A stretch of DNA of 12,799 nt from Negativicutes bacterium UBA1444 (GTDB taxonomy: Bacteria; Bacillota; Negativicutes; UBA1444). The DNA is taken from assembly GCA_002329525.1 (NCBI GenBank), contig DCTI01000111.1, forward strand, positions 29,608 through 42,406, read 5' to 3'. Positions 5,960 through 12,799 of the stretch are shown here, piece by piece. How positions within the stretch are numbered: the first letter of the stretch is position 1; each line of letters starts with the position of its first letter. The translations under genes and the position numbers were made by a program. Below the pieces are notes generated by a model that saw only the letters and a list, made by a program, of their open reading frames with translations, was not told the DNA's origin and did not search any database.

Positions 5960-8062
5960 TTGAGGGTCCGGGATTTGATGAGCAAAAAATTGATCACCCT
6001 AAATTCGGGCATTTCTTTGTCGGATGCCGCTCGTATCTTTTTTGAAAAAAATATTGACGGAGCGCCAGTGGTCGATGACGAAGGCGTGTTGATCGGCTTG
6101 CTGACCAAAACCCATCTGATCCAGGCAATCGCCCGGCAGGAGGACATTATGGCCCTGCGGGTTTGCGATGTAATGACAACCGACGTTTTTACGCTTAAAG
6201 ACTCGATGCTGGTTCCAGAGTTGCAGCAAAACAACCTGATCTTCAAATATGGACGGTTTCCGGTCGTGAATCCACAAAATAAACCGATCGGCTTTGTTAC
6301 CCGCACGGACCTGGTAAGGTATCTCTCAGAGAAATCCGTATTTATGGCGGAAGAATTCGAAGCGGTCCTGAATTCCGCCAGCAATGGCGTGATGGCGGTA
6401 AATTCGGCCGGGATCGTGACGCTGTTTAATCCGGCGGCGCAGGCGATCACCGGCATGAAGGCCGAAAATGTCATCGGACGTTCCGTGGTCGACGTGATGC
6501 CGGATCCCCAGGGATTTATGAGCGTATTGCAAACTGGCAAGGCGCAGTTAAACCAAAAAATCCAGTTTGGCAGCTCGCAGATCATCACCCGCCGTTCGCC
6601 GATCATCAAGAATAATAAAATTGTCGGCGGTGTGGCTATTTTCCAGGACGTCACCGAATTGCAGAAGATCGCTTCCGAACTCGAAGAAGTAAAAGACCTG
6701 AAAAGCATTTTGGACTCGATCGTCAACAGCATTTTCGACTGCATTGTGGTGGTGGACAAAAACGGCTTTGTGACGATGATGAACGACGCCTACGGCGAGT
6801 TTTTGCACATTGACCCGAAGAAGGCCATTGGCCGGCACATCACCGATGTGATTGAAAATACCCGCATGCACATCGTAGCGCAGACCGGCAAGGCGGAGAT
6901 CTGTGACATGCAGAAAATCGGCGAGCACAACACCGTGGTTACCCGGATCCCGATCGTCAAGGACGGGGAAGTGACCGGCGCCGTTGGCAAAATGGTGTTC
7001 CGGGATGTCAAGGACCTGCGGGTGTTGGCGCGCAAGCTGACCTCCCTGCAATCGGAGCTCGAGTATTACAAAGAAGAGTTGCAAAAAGTGCAAGGCGGCA
7101 AGTATACGATCGACAGCATCATCGGTTCGGGTGAAAAGATTCAGTGGCTCAAGATGATTGCCCTGCGCGCGGCCAAGGGAAAATCGACCGTGCTGATCAC
7201 CGGCGAGAGCGGTACCGGCAAGGAATTGTTCGCCCAGGCGATCCATTATGCCAGTAGCCGCCGCCATGGCCCCTTCATCAAGATCAACTGCGCCTCGATC
7301 CCGGAAAATTTGCTGGAATCGGAGTTGTTCGGCTATGAGGACGGCGCCTTCACCGGCGCCCGCAAAGGCGGCAAACCCGGCAAGTTTGAACTGGCGAACG
7401 GCGGGACAATTTTACTGGATGAAATCGGTGATATGTCGATGCCGATGCAGGCGAAACTGTTGCGGGTGCTGCAGGAACGGGAAGTGGAACGGGTCGGCGG
7501 CACCAAGACCACGCCGGTCGATGTCCGGGTCATCGCGGCGACCAATCAGGACCTGGAAGCGATGATGGGCCAGGGAACCTTCCGTCAGGACCTATTTTAC
7601 CGCTTGAACATCATCGCCCTGCATATCCCGCCCTTGCGGGAGCGCCGGGAAGATATGACGGAATTATGCGAGGCACTGCTCCGAAAGATCAATCGCAATT
7701 TGCAGTTCGACGTGGACCGGGTTTCACCGGCGGCCCTGGAGTTGCTGATGGATTATGATTGGCCCGGCAACGTCCGGGAGCTGGAGAATGTCTTGGAGCG
7801 TTCCGTGAACCTGATGGACGACGTGGGCGAAATCCAGCCGGAGCATTTGCCGCCGACGCTGCGACGATCCGGCGGGAGAACGGAGCCGGCAAATCAGAAA
7901 ACGGCGCAGGAACTTGCAGGAATAATGGAGGATGCAGAGAAACAAGCTATATATAAAGCACTGGAAGCAGCCGGCGGGAATCGGAGCCAGGCGGCAAAAA
8001 TTCTGGGAATTCATCGGTCCGGCTTTTATCAGAAGTTAAGCAAATACCAAATTAAACTCTAA
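5960..8062 (+). CDS. Sigma-54-dependent activator with CBS pair, two PAS domains, AAA+ and Fis-type HTH
   Basis: A 700-residue one-component enhancer-binding protein. Two CBS motifs fill about residues 1-120 ([54 protein letters not shown]). PAS domains follow at about 128-235 and 248-355, then a short charged coil (360-378). The AAA+ domain has Walker A GESGTGKE (415-422), the sigma-54 contact loop GAFTGA (462-467), Walker B ILLDEIG (484-490) and WPGNVREL (601-608). The C-terminal Fis-like helix-turn-helix spans about 657-698 ([19 protein letters not shown]). There is no receiver domain, so input is probably a small ligand at CBS (often adenine nucleotides) or PAS. It sits next to two sigma-54 promoters with no other activator visible, so it likely controls the permease and C4 operon. 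The TTG start and upstream dyad suggest restrained, self-controlled expression. Confidence 0.95.
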   Translation: MRVRDLMSKKLITLNSGISLSDAARIFFEKNIDGAPVVDDEGVLIGLLTKTHLIQAIARQEDIMALRVCDVMTTDVFTLKDSMLVPELQQNNLIFKYGRFPVVNPQNKPIGFVTRTDLVRYLSEKSVFMAEEFEAVLNSASNGVMAVNSAGIVTLFNPAAQAITGMKAENVIGRSVVDVMPDPQGFMSVLQTGKAQLNQKIQFGSSQIITRRSPIIKNNKIVGGVAIFQDVTELQKIASELEEVKDLKSILDSIVNSIFDCIVVVDKNGFVTMMNDAYGEFLHIDPKKAIGRHITDVIENTRMHIVAQTGKAEICDMQKIGEHNTVVTRIPIVKDGEVTGAVGKMVFRDVKDLRVLARKLTSLQSELEYYKEELQKVQGGKYTIDSIIGSGEKIQWLKMIALRAAKGKSTVLITGESGTGKELFAQAIHYASSRRHGPFIKINCASIPENLLESELFGYEDGAFTGARKGGKPGKFELANGGTILLDEIGDMSMPMQAKLLRVLQEREVERVGGTKTTPVDVRVIAATNQDLEAMMGQGTFRQDLFYRLNIIALHIPPLRERREDMTELCEALLRKINRNLQFDVDRVSPAALELLMDYDWPGNVRELENVLERSVNLMDDVGEIQPEHLPPTLRRSGGRTEPANQKTAQELAGIMEDAEKQAIYKALEAAGGNRSQAAKILGIHRSGFYQKLSKYQIKL

Positions 8063-8077
8063 CCGGAGGACGGCGAC

Positions 8078-8278
8078 ATGTGGACGGTCATTCATATTGC
8101 AGCCAACCGGGCGCAGGCGGATATGCTGAAAAGTTTGCTGGAGAGCGAAGGCCTGATGGCGGACATCCGACCCGCCGGCATCTCGATGTTGGGAGATGGC
8201 TTGTTCGAAGTGATGGCCCTGGAATCGGAAGCGGAGGAAGCGCGGGAGATTCTGAACGATGTAGGAGGATGCCCATGA
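8078..8278 (+). CDS. DUF2007-like small putative signal-transducing protein
   Basis: A 66-residue protein, MWTVIHIAANRAQADMLKSL and onward, ending with an acidic helix LESEAEEAREILNDV. The layout is a beta strand, a helix with a run-on pattern ALxxLLESEG, two strands and a helix. This fits the DUF2007 family (ferredoxin-like or GlnB-like fold, function unproven), whose members often have the LLESxGI and EEDAxEAxEIL pattern. GGAGG lies 8 nt before the ATG. It begins 15 nt after the activator stop, and its TGA overlaps the pyruvate kinase ATG (ATGA), so translational coupling is likely. A role in sensing for the operon is possible but not shown. The family call is from pattern only. Confidence 0.75.
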   Translation: MWTVIHIAANRAQADMLKSLLESEGLMADIRPAGISMLGDGLFEVMALESEAEEAREILNDVGGCP

Positions 8279-10032
8279 AGCGAACGAAAATTGTCTGCAC
8301 GGTTGGACCCAGCACGGACCAGCCCGGCATTCTGGAAGCGATGATCAGGGCCGGGATGAATGTCGCCCGGTTCAACTTTTCCCATGGCACGCATGAAGAT
8401 CACGGCCGGCGCATGCAACAGGTCCGGGAAGCCGCGGCAGCTGTTAAAGCAACGGTGGCCATCATGCTGGACACCAAGGGCCCGGAAATCCGCATGGGAA
8501 CCTTTACCGACAAAAAGGTGACGCTGCAGGCGGGCGCGGACTTTACCCTGACCGCACGCGATGTTCCGGGAACAGAACAGATCGTGTCCGTGAATTACAA
8601 AAATTTGCCCCAAGAGGTCGCAGCGGGTCAGACGATTCTGTTGGCCGATGGGTTGATCAGCCTGCACATCGAGAAAGTGTCCGGTCCGGATATTTTGACC
8701 ACTGTCGAAAATACGGGAGAGGTAAGTAATTTTAAGCGGGTGGCCGTGCCGGACGTGCAACTGGGTTTGCCGTTTTTATCGGAACATGATGTTCAGGACC
8801 TGCTGTTCGGAATCGAGCAGGGGATCGATTTTATCGCCGCATCCTTTGTGCAGAAGGCGGGGGATGTACTGGCCATCCGGCGGGTTTTGGAGTCCAAGGG
8901 TGCGGACTGTCACATCATCGCCAAAATTGAAAACGCCGCCGGAGTCAAGAATATCGATGAAATCCTGACGGTCGCCGATGGAGTCATGGTGGCGCGGGGC
9001 GACCTCGGCGTCGAGATTCCGGCCGAAGATGTACCGATTATCCAAAAAATGCTGATCCGACGCTGCAATATGGTCGGCAAACCGGTCATCACCGCGACCC
9101 AGATGCTGGAGTCGATGATTGCCAATCCCCGGCCCACTCGGGCGGAAGCGACGGATGTCGCCAATGCCATCATGGACGGCACGGATGCGATCATGCTGAG
9201 TGGCGAGACGGCTTCCGGAAAATATCCGGTGGAAGCGGTGACGGTCATGGCGACGTTGGCCCGCCGCACCGAGGCGGCGTTGAGCTACGGCGAAATGATC
9301 CAGGCCCGGAACGCTTCCTGCGAGATGATTACCACCACCGACGCCATCAGTCATGCAACGGTCCAGGTGGCGCACGAGCTGAACGCGGCGGCTATCATCA
9401 CTTCTACGGAGTCCGGCTACACGGCCCGGATGGTGTCCAAGTACCGGCCGCAGTCCGTCATTGTCGCGGTGACCCCGAAGGAGAAAATTGTCCGGCGTTT
9501 GTTGCTGTTATGGGGTGTGATGCCGGTCTTTGTTCCCCAGTCCGCCAACACTGACGAGATGATGTCCAACGCCGTGACCGGTGCCATGGCTTCCGGCTGG
9601 GTAAAAAGCGGCGACCTGGTGGTCATTACGGCGGGAATTCCCGTAGGGCTCACCGGTACCACCAACATGGTCCGGGTCCACACGGTCGGCCAGATTTTGC
9701 TGCGGGGAACGGGAATCGGCCAGCGGAAAGTCACGGGCGAAGTGTGCACCGCCGCTTCGCCAGAGGAGTTCACCGAGAAGTTCAAGCCGGGGAATATCCT
9801 CGTAGTCCCGTGCCTAATGGACGAAATAGCGGCCGATGCGGCGCGGGCCGCGGCAATTATTGCTGAAGAGGGCGGCCTGACCTCACAGGCGGCCATTGTT
9901 GGCGTTAGTTTTGGAATTCCGGTGATCGTCGGCGTCGAAGGCGCTATGGATAGCCTGGCGGATGATGGCATGGTGATAACGGCGGATACCGAGCGCGGTC
10001 TGATTTACAAAGGCGAGATCCATGTCCGTTAG
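8275..10032 (+). CDS. pyk: Pyruvate kinase with extra C-terminal domain
   Basis: A 585-residue enzyme making pyruvate and ATP from phosphoenolpyruvate and ADP in glycolysis. The catalytic barrel shows ARFNFSHG (31-38), LDTKGPEIR (65-73), Lys217 in AKIEN, MVARGDLG (238-245), and ATQMLESM with PRPTRAEATDVANA (286-299). Glu102 in GTEQIVSVNYKN appears to align with the Glu of the K+-dependent enzymes. Residues from about 480 form the extra C-terminal domain typical of Bacillota, homologous to the phosphohistidine domain of PPDK; here the motif is GGLTSQAAIVG, with Gln538 where His is common. AGGAGG lies 6 nt before the ATG. The gene overlaps its upstream neighbour by 4 nt and its downstream neighbour by 11 nt. 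Any longer N-terminal extension in this frame is a shadow over the preceding gene. Confidence 0.96.
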   Translation: MKRTKIVCTVGPSTDQPGILEAMIRAGMNVARFNFSHGTHEDHGRRMQQVREAAAAVKATVAIMLDTKGPEIRMGTFTDKKVTLQAGADFTLTARDVPGTEQIVSVNYKNLPQEVAAGQTILLADGLISLHIEKVSGPDILTTVENTGEVSNFKRVAVPDVQLGLPFLSEHDVQDLLFGIEQGIDFIAASFVQKAGDVLAIRRVLESKGADCHIIAKIENAAGVKNIDEILTVADGVMVARGDLGVEIPAEDVPIIQKMLIRRCNMVGKPVITATQMLESMIANPRPTRAEATDVANAIMDGTDAIMLSGETASGKYPVEAVTVMATLARRTEAALSYGEMIQARNASCEMITTTDAISHATVQVAHELNAAAIITSTESGYTARMVSKYRPQSVIVAVTPKEKIVRRLLLLWGVMPVFVPQSANTDEMMSNAVTGAMASGWVKSGDLVVITAGIPVGLTGTTNMVRVHTVGQILLRGTGIGQRKVTGEVCTAASPEEFTEKFKPGNILVVPCLMDEIAADAARAAAIIAEEGGLTSQAAIVGVSFGIPVIVGVEGAMDSLADDGMVITADTERGLIYKGEIHVR

Positions 10033-11230
10033 CGGCTGGGTGTTGTTGCGGCAACAGATCGCGGCTGGCGAGTTCGAACCGGCGCTCCGGTCCGTTCCCC
10101 AACTGACGGAGGCGCGGGCAACCACGCTGGCGGACTGCGCGACGGCGATTCAGCATGCCGTTTACGCCCGGCGGCCGGAACTGGTATTGGCCTTGCTGCA
10201 AGGAAGCCGTCGTTTTTTGACCGTTCATGATTTCCGGACGCTGCCGGCGATTCTGGAAACGATGACGGATATCCTGGCCGCCTGCATTAGGGAAAAAATG
10301 CTGGAACCGGCCCGGGAAACAACGGCGCTGGTCCTGGCACTGCTTGGTTCCGCCGATTGTCCGGCCACCGCGGCAATGACGCCGCGGGTCGTCAAATTCG
10401 CCGGACTGGCCGGTCGGTTTGCCTTGCGCCGTAACGACGGCGAATTGTTTGCCGGAATTGTCGCCGCAACGGCGCAATGGGCGGCCCGGGACGAGGACGG
10501 CCAGGCCGGAACCGCGCTTCTGGAAGCGGTCGATTCCTGGTTGCACCGAATTTTGCGGTATGACCGTTTCGAAGCCATTCCTGCCGTTTTTGAAGTTCTG
10601 GGGCCACTTTGCACCACCGCTGCCGACAGAAACGCCTTTTTAACACTGTTCCTGCAGCAATGGCGCGCCGTGGCAACGATGGCCAGCCTGAATCCCGAGA
10701 GCCCGGCAGCCTCGATTCTGGTCGAACAGTTGCTGGCATTGAACGGTCACATCAATGACCCGGAGCTTTGGCTGCCGCTGACGGAAAAAATCGGCGAGGT
10801 CGCGGCCCTGGCCGTGACCAGGCATGGTGTTGCCGCCGGCTTTCCCGTGTTTCGGCCGCTGCTGGACGTGGGGCGGGTTCAGCTGAATGATGAACTGAAA
10901 TTCGGTACCGGTCCCGACCCGGACAACTTGCGGCAGCGAGTCATCCGCCTGGTCTGCCTCACAGCTCTCAAGATCGCCGATGTGGCGGCGCATGGAGACA
11001 TGACGGCAGCAGCCGGCGACAAGATCGAGGAAATGTACCGGACCTGGGCGAATGATCCGCGATTTGAGCCGCATGTCCGTTCGATCCAGCGATTTTGCCA
11101 GCTGTTGCTGATTTTTTGGGCCAACAACAGAAAACGGGCCGCCAAGAAATGGGCGCCCCGCGAGAAAGCGTTGTCGGAACCGCTGCTGCTGTCGGAAGAG
11201 GACCGGGAAAAACTATCCTTTTTGCTGTGA
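10022..11230 (+). CDS. Conserved-looking hypothetical protein, all-helical, function unknown
   Basis: A 402-residue protein that I do not recognise. It is dominated by Ala/Leu-rich amphipathic helices (for example LRQQIAAGEFEPALRSV at the N-terminus), suggestive of a helical-repeat scaffold. There is no signal peptide or clear membrane segment. The tail is basic then acidic: NNRKRAAKKW followed by LLLSEEDREKLSFLL. The start overlaps the last 11 nt of pyk in another frame and follows AAAGGCGAG, an imperfect ribosome site, so it is probably coupled to pyk translation. Codon use matches its neighbours, which supports a real gene. The 3' end overlaps the convergent acyltransferase by 18 bp. No enzyme motif was seen; a protein-protein interaction role would be a guess. 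Confidence 0.75.
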   Translation: MSVSGWVLLRQQIAAGEFEPALRSVPQLTEARATTLADCATAIQHAVYARRPELVLALLQGSRRFLTVHDFRTLPAILETMTDILAACIREKMLEPARETTALVLALLGSADCPATAAMTPRVVKFAGLAGRFALRRNDGELFAGIVAATAQWAARDEDGQAGTALLEAVDSWLHRILRYDRFEAIPAVFEVLGPLCTTAADRNAFLTLFLQQWRAVATMASLNPESPAASILVEQLLALNGHINDPELWLPLTEKIGEVAALAVTRHGVAAGFPVFRPLLDVGRVQLNDELKFGTGPDPDNLRQRVIRLVCLTALKIADVAAHGDMTAAAGDKIEEMYRTWANDPRFEPHVRSIQRFCQLLLIFWANNRKRAAKKWAPREKALSEPLLLSEEDREKLSFLL

Positions 11231-12304
11231 AAATAAATGCCGGCGTACCGCCAGCCCGATCCGGACGGCGCCAATGCTCGACAGTACCGTGGCCGTGTAA
11301 AACAGCACGGTGACCGGCACGGTCATCGACCAGCCCAGAGCCGTCAGACCTTGTTGATAATAATGGATGAACAGGGTGTGAATCCAGAAGATCCCGTAGG
11401 AATAGCGGCCTACGCTGTTCAGCACGGCCTGCAGCGGCGCCGGTAACGCCCCGTCAAACCGCAGCATCAGATACAGGCAGGCGGCCAGCGTATAGAGCAT
11501 GCCGCCGGGACTGAGCTGGTGGACGATGTTGACGGCCTGTTCCAGTGAGTAATGCCGGGCCAGCAACAGATAGTAATAGTGGGCGAGCAACAGACCCAGG
11601 GACCCGAAAAAGAACAACGTGACCAATTCTCGCCGGCGGCGTAGCCAGACCATGATTTCTTCATACCGGACGGCAAAAACGGCACCGAACAGAAACAGGA
11701 ACAGATAATGGGCCAGCCACCAGCTCATCCGGTACTGGATCAGCAGGTCAAGATAGAAAAGGCCGAAGTTAGGGCGCAGCTTGTAACTGGAATAATAGTT
11801 GAACGCGATTTGGCCGGCAAACCGCAGGCTCAGCCAAAGCCCGGGGCGCTCCAGGATCTTGCGGGTCAGCGGTCGCCAAAGCGGCATCAGCAGATAGAAC
11901 CAAAGCAGGATTACCAGAAAATACAGCTGATACGATGCCATGCCGAAACCGAAGAACTGGTAGACGAGAATCGGCAGCCAGATGCTCCAGTCGGCGGTAA
12001 GCCAGGAGTAGTGCAGCATATAGAGAACGGAGCCGACCAGGTAGGGCAGCAGCACCCGGGCGAACCGGCGACGGTAAAACCGGCCGGCGTCAAACGGTCC
12101 GTCCAGCGGATATTGTCGGAACAGGGAAAACGCCGAGACAAAGAAAAAAATCGGCACACTGAACCGGCTGACGATTTCGAGCACGGCAAACAGGTGCATA
12201 TTGGCCTGAGGATTGGACAGCAGTTCGGAGCCGGTGTGAATGCCGACAACGCCCAGCATCGCCAGACCTCGGATATACTCGATGGAATGGATCCGTTGAT
12301 TCAT
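11213..12304 (-). CDS. Membrane acyltransferase, acyltransferase-3 family
   Basis: A 363-residue integral membrane protein that probably O-acylates a surface sugar or other envelope molecule. The N-terminus MNQRIHSIEYIRGLAMLGVV carries the family pattern, with Arg12 in YIRG and His22 in GIHTG as the expected catalytic pair. FFFVSAFSLFRQY and about ten hydrophobic segments follow, with YSYGIFWIHTLFIHY near the C-terminus as in other members. The start is the ATG at 12304, preceded by GGGAAGG; the same frame stays open upstream to 12778, but that part is the antisense of the peroxiredoxin. It is the only minus-strand gene among plus-strand ones here. It overlaps its left neighbour by 18 bp and is just 39 bp from its right neighbour. 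The acceptor is unknown. Confidence 0.88.
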   Translation of the reverse strand: MNQRIHSIEYIRGLAMLGVVGIHTGSELLSNPQANMHLFAVLEIVSRFSVPIFFFVSAFSLFRQYPLDGPFDAGRFYRRRFARVLLPYLVGSVLYMLHYSWLTADWSIWLPILVYQFFGFGMASYQLYFLVILLWFYLLMPLWRPLTRKILERPGLWLSLRFAGQIAFNYYSSYKLRPNFGLFYLDLLIQYRMSWWLAHYLFLFLFGAVFAVRYEEIMVWLRRRRELVTLFFFGSLGLLLAHYYYLLLARHYSLEQAVNIVHQLSPGGMLYTLAACLYLMLRFDGALPAPLQAVLNSVGRYSYGIFWIHTLFIHYYQQGLTALGWSMTVPVTVLFYTATVLSSIGAVRIGLAVRRHLFSQQKG

Positions 12305-12343
12305 GATTACCTTCCCGGTGAAAAGTTTGAGGGGGGATGAAAC

Positions 12344-12799
12344 ATGGCGACAATTGAGGTGGGGAGCACGGCGCCGGAATTTTGCCTGCCGGCGACGACC
12401 GGTGAAATTTGCCTGCGGGACTTTCGTGGAAAGAAGGCGGTGGTGCTGTACTTTTATCCGAAAGACTCCACTGCCGGCTGAACGGACGAAGCCCGCGAGT
12501 TTCGCGGGATCTATGGTGAACTGGCCGCGATTGGCGTGGAAATTCTGGGCGCCAGCCGCGACGATTTGAAATCGCATGACAAATTCATCCGCAAACTGGA
12601 GGGGTTGCCGTTCCCTCTGCTGGCCGACACTGCCAGCGAAATTTGCACGGCCTATGACGTCATTAAGGAAAAGAACATGTACGGCAAAAAAGTCCGGGGG
12701 ACCGAGCGCTCCACGTTCTTGATCGACCGGGCGGGAGCCGTTGCCGCCATCTGGCGCAAGGTGAAAATCGACGGACACGCGGCGGCGGTCCTGGCGGCG
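12344..12799 (+). CDS. Selenocysteine-containing BCP/PrxQ-type peroxiredoxin (runs off right edge)
   Basis: 152 codons are open to the window edge if the UGA at codon 46 is read as selenocysteine. The protein follows the BCP/PrxQ pattern: GSTAPEFCLPATTGE, LRDFRGKKAVVLYFYPKDST, then A-G-Sec-T, GVEILGASRDD, LPFPLLADT and RSTFLIDRAG. The active-site motif PxxxTxxC is present as Pro39, Thr43 and Sec46, with Arg122 as the conserved activating Arg. It should reduce hydroperoxides in the cytosol. The resolving Cys usually five residues later is Arg51, so it looks like a one-Sec type; other cysteines are Cys14, Cys23 and Cys101. The ATG has GAGGGGGG 7 nt upstream. Three other genes here end in TGA, so UGA is not generally reassigned. 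The visible length nearly equals E. coli BCP (156 aa), so few residues are missing. Confidence 0.88.
12479..12481 (+). other. In-frame UGA, selenocysteine codon
   Basis: The codon is in frame with the ATG at 12344 (codon 46). It falls exactly at the peroxidatic cysteine position of the PxxxTxxC motif, and homologous sequence continues in the same frame for over 100 codons. One change would turn UGA into the Cys codons UGC or UGU. A hairpin suited to SelB follows directly. Confidence 0.87.
12492..12508 (+). promoter_or_regulatory. Bacterial SECIS-like hairpin
   Basis: CCCGCGA (12492-12498) pairs perfectly with TCGCGGG (12502-12508) around a GTT loop, all within the coding sequence. The loop begins with G, 17 nt after the UGA. 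This fits the known bSECIS pattern of a small apical loop with an early G about 16-37 nt downstream. No folding program was run; pairing was read by eye. Confidence 0.8.

Noticed and set aside
8080..8274. N-terminal extension of pyruvate kinase
   Set aside because: Out-of-frame shadow over the DUF2007-like gene. Pyruvate kinases start at MKRTKIVCTVGP, with AGGAGG at the right distance.
12479..12481. UGA as an inactivating stop (pseudogene) or as a reassigned Trp codon
   Set aside because: It falls exactly on the catalytic Cys, the downstream frame is intact and family-like, and a bSECIS-like stem follows. Other genes here (5049-5051, 8276-8278, 11228-11230) use TGA as a normal stop.
12305..12778. 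N-terminal extension of the acyltransferase frame on the minus strand
   Set aside because: It is the antisense of the peroxiredoxin. The family N-terminus and a ribosome site mark the ATG at 12304.

Overview
The window looks like a chromosomal segment of a low-oxygen Bacillota bacterium, possibly Negativicutes or Clostridia. Supporting signs are strong AGGAGG-type ribosome binding sites, a pyruvate kinase with the C-terminal extra domain common in Bacillota, a CBS/PAS-type sigma-54 activator, and a probable selenoprotein. The phylum call rests on gene style, not on any marker gene, so it is moderate confidence. No rRNA, tRNA, CRISPR or insertion sequence was found.

Region 1 (1-5875) is a C4 short-chain acid module. 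A MaoC-type hydratase tail (1-120) ends at a bidirectional terminator. A GntP-family permease (220-1632, minus) diverges from a three-gene plus-strand operon: a fused acyl-CoA:acetate/3-ketoacid CoA-transferase (2234-3793), an acetyl-CoA acetyltransferase (3873-5051) and a short-chain dehydrogenase (5072-5812) with an NAD-type Asp, closed by a clear terminator. The AT-rich 600-bp divergent spacer carries two outward-facing sigma-54 promoters (TGGCATG-N4-TTGCA on plus, TGGCATA-N4-TTGCA on minus). Between them sits a cluster of TGTnTA-N6-nnnACA dyads that look like enhancer sites. The simplest reading is import of 3-hydroxybutyrate (or a related acid), oxidation to acetoacetate, CoA transfer and thiolysis; the enzymes could also run in reverse.

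Region 2 (5896-11230) starts with a 700-residue one-component sigma-54 activator (2 CBS, 2 PAS, AAA+, Fis-type HTH), the obvious candidate regulator of the two promoters. A related dyad lies just upstream of it, suggesting autoregulation. It is followed, with tight spacing or overlaps, by a 66-aa DUF2007-like protein, pyruvate kinase, and a 402-aa helical protein that I do not recognise.

Region 3 (11213-12799) holds a minus-strand membrane acyltransferase whose 3' end overlaps the preceding gene, then a plus-strand BCP/PrxQ-type peroxiredoxin that runs off the right edge. Its peroxidatic cysteine codon is an in-frame UGA, and a near-perfect bSECIS-like hairpin sits 17 nt downstream. It is therefore very likely a selenoprotein and is the most notable item in the window. 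Conventional ORF calling would miss it or split it.
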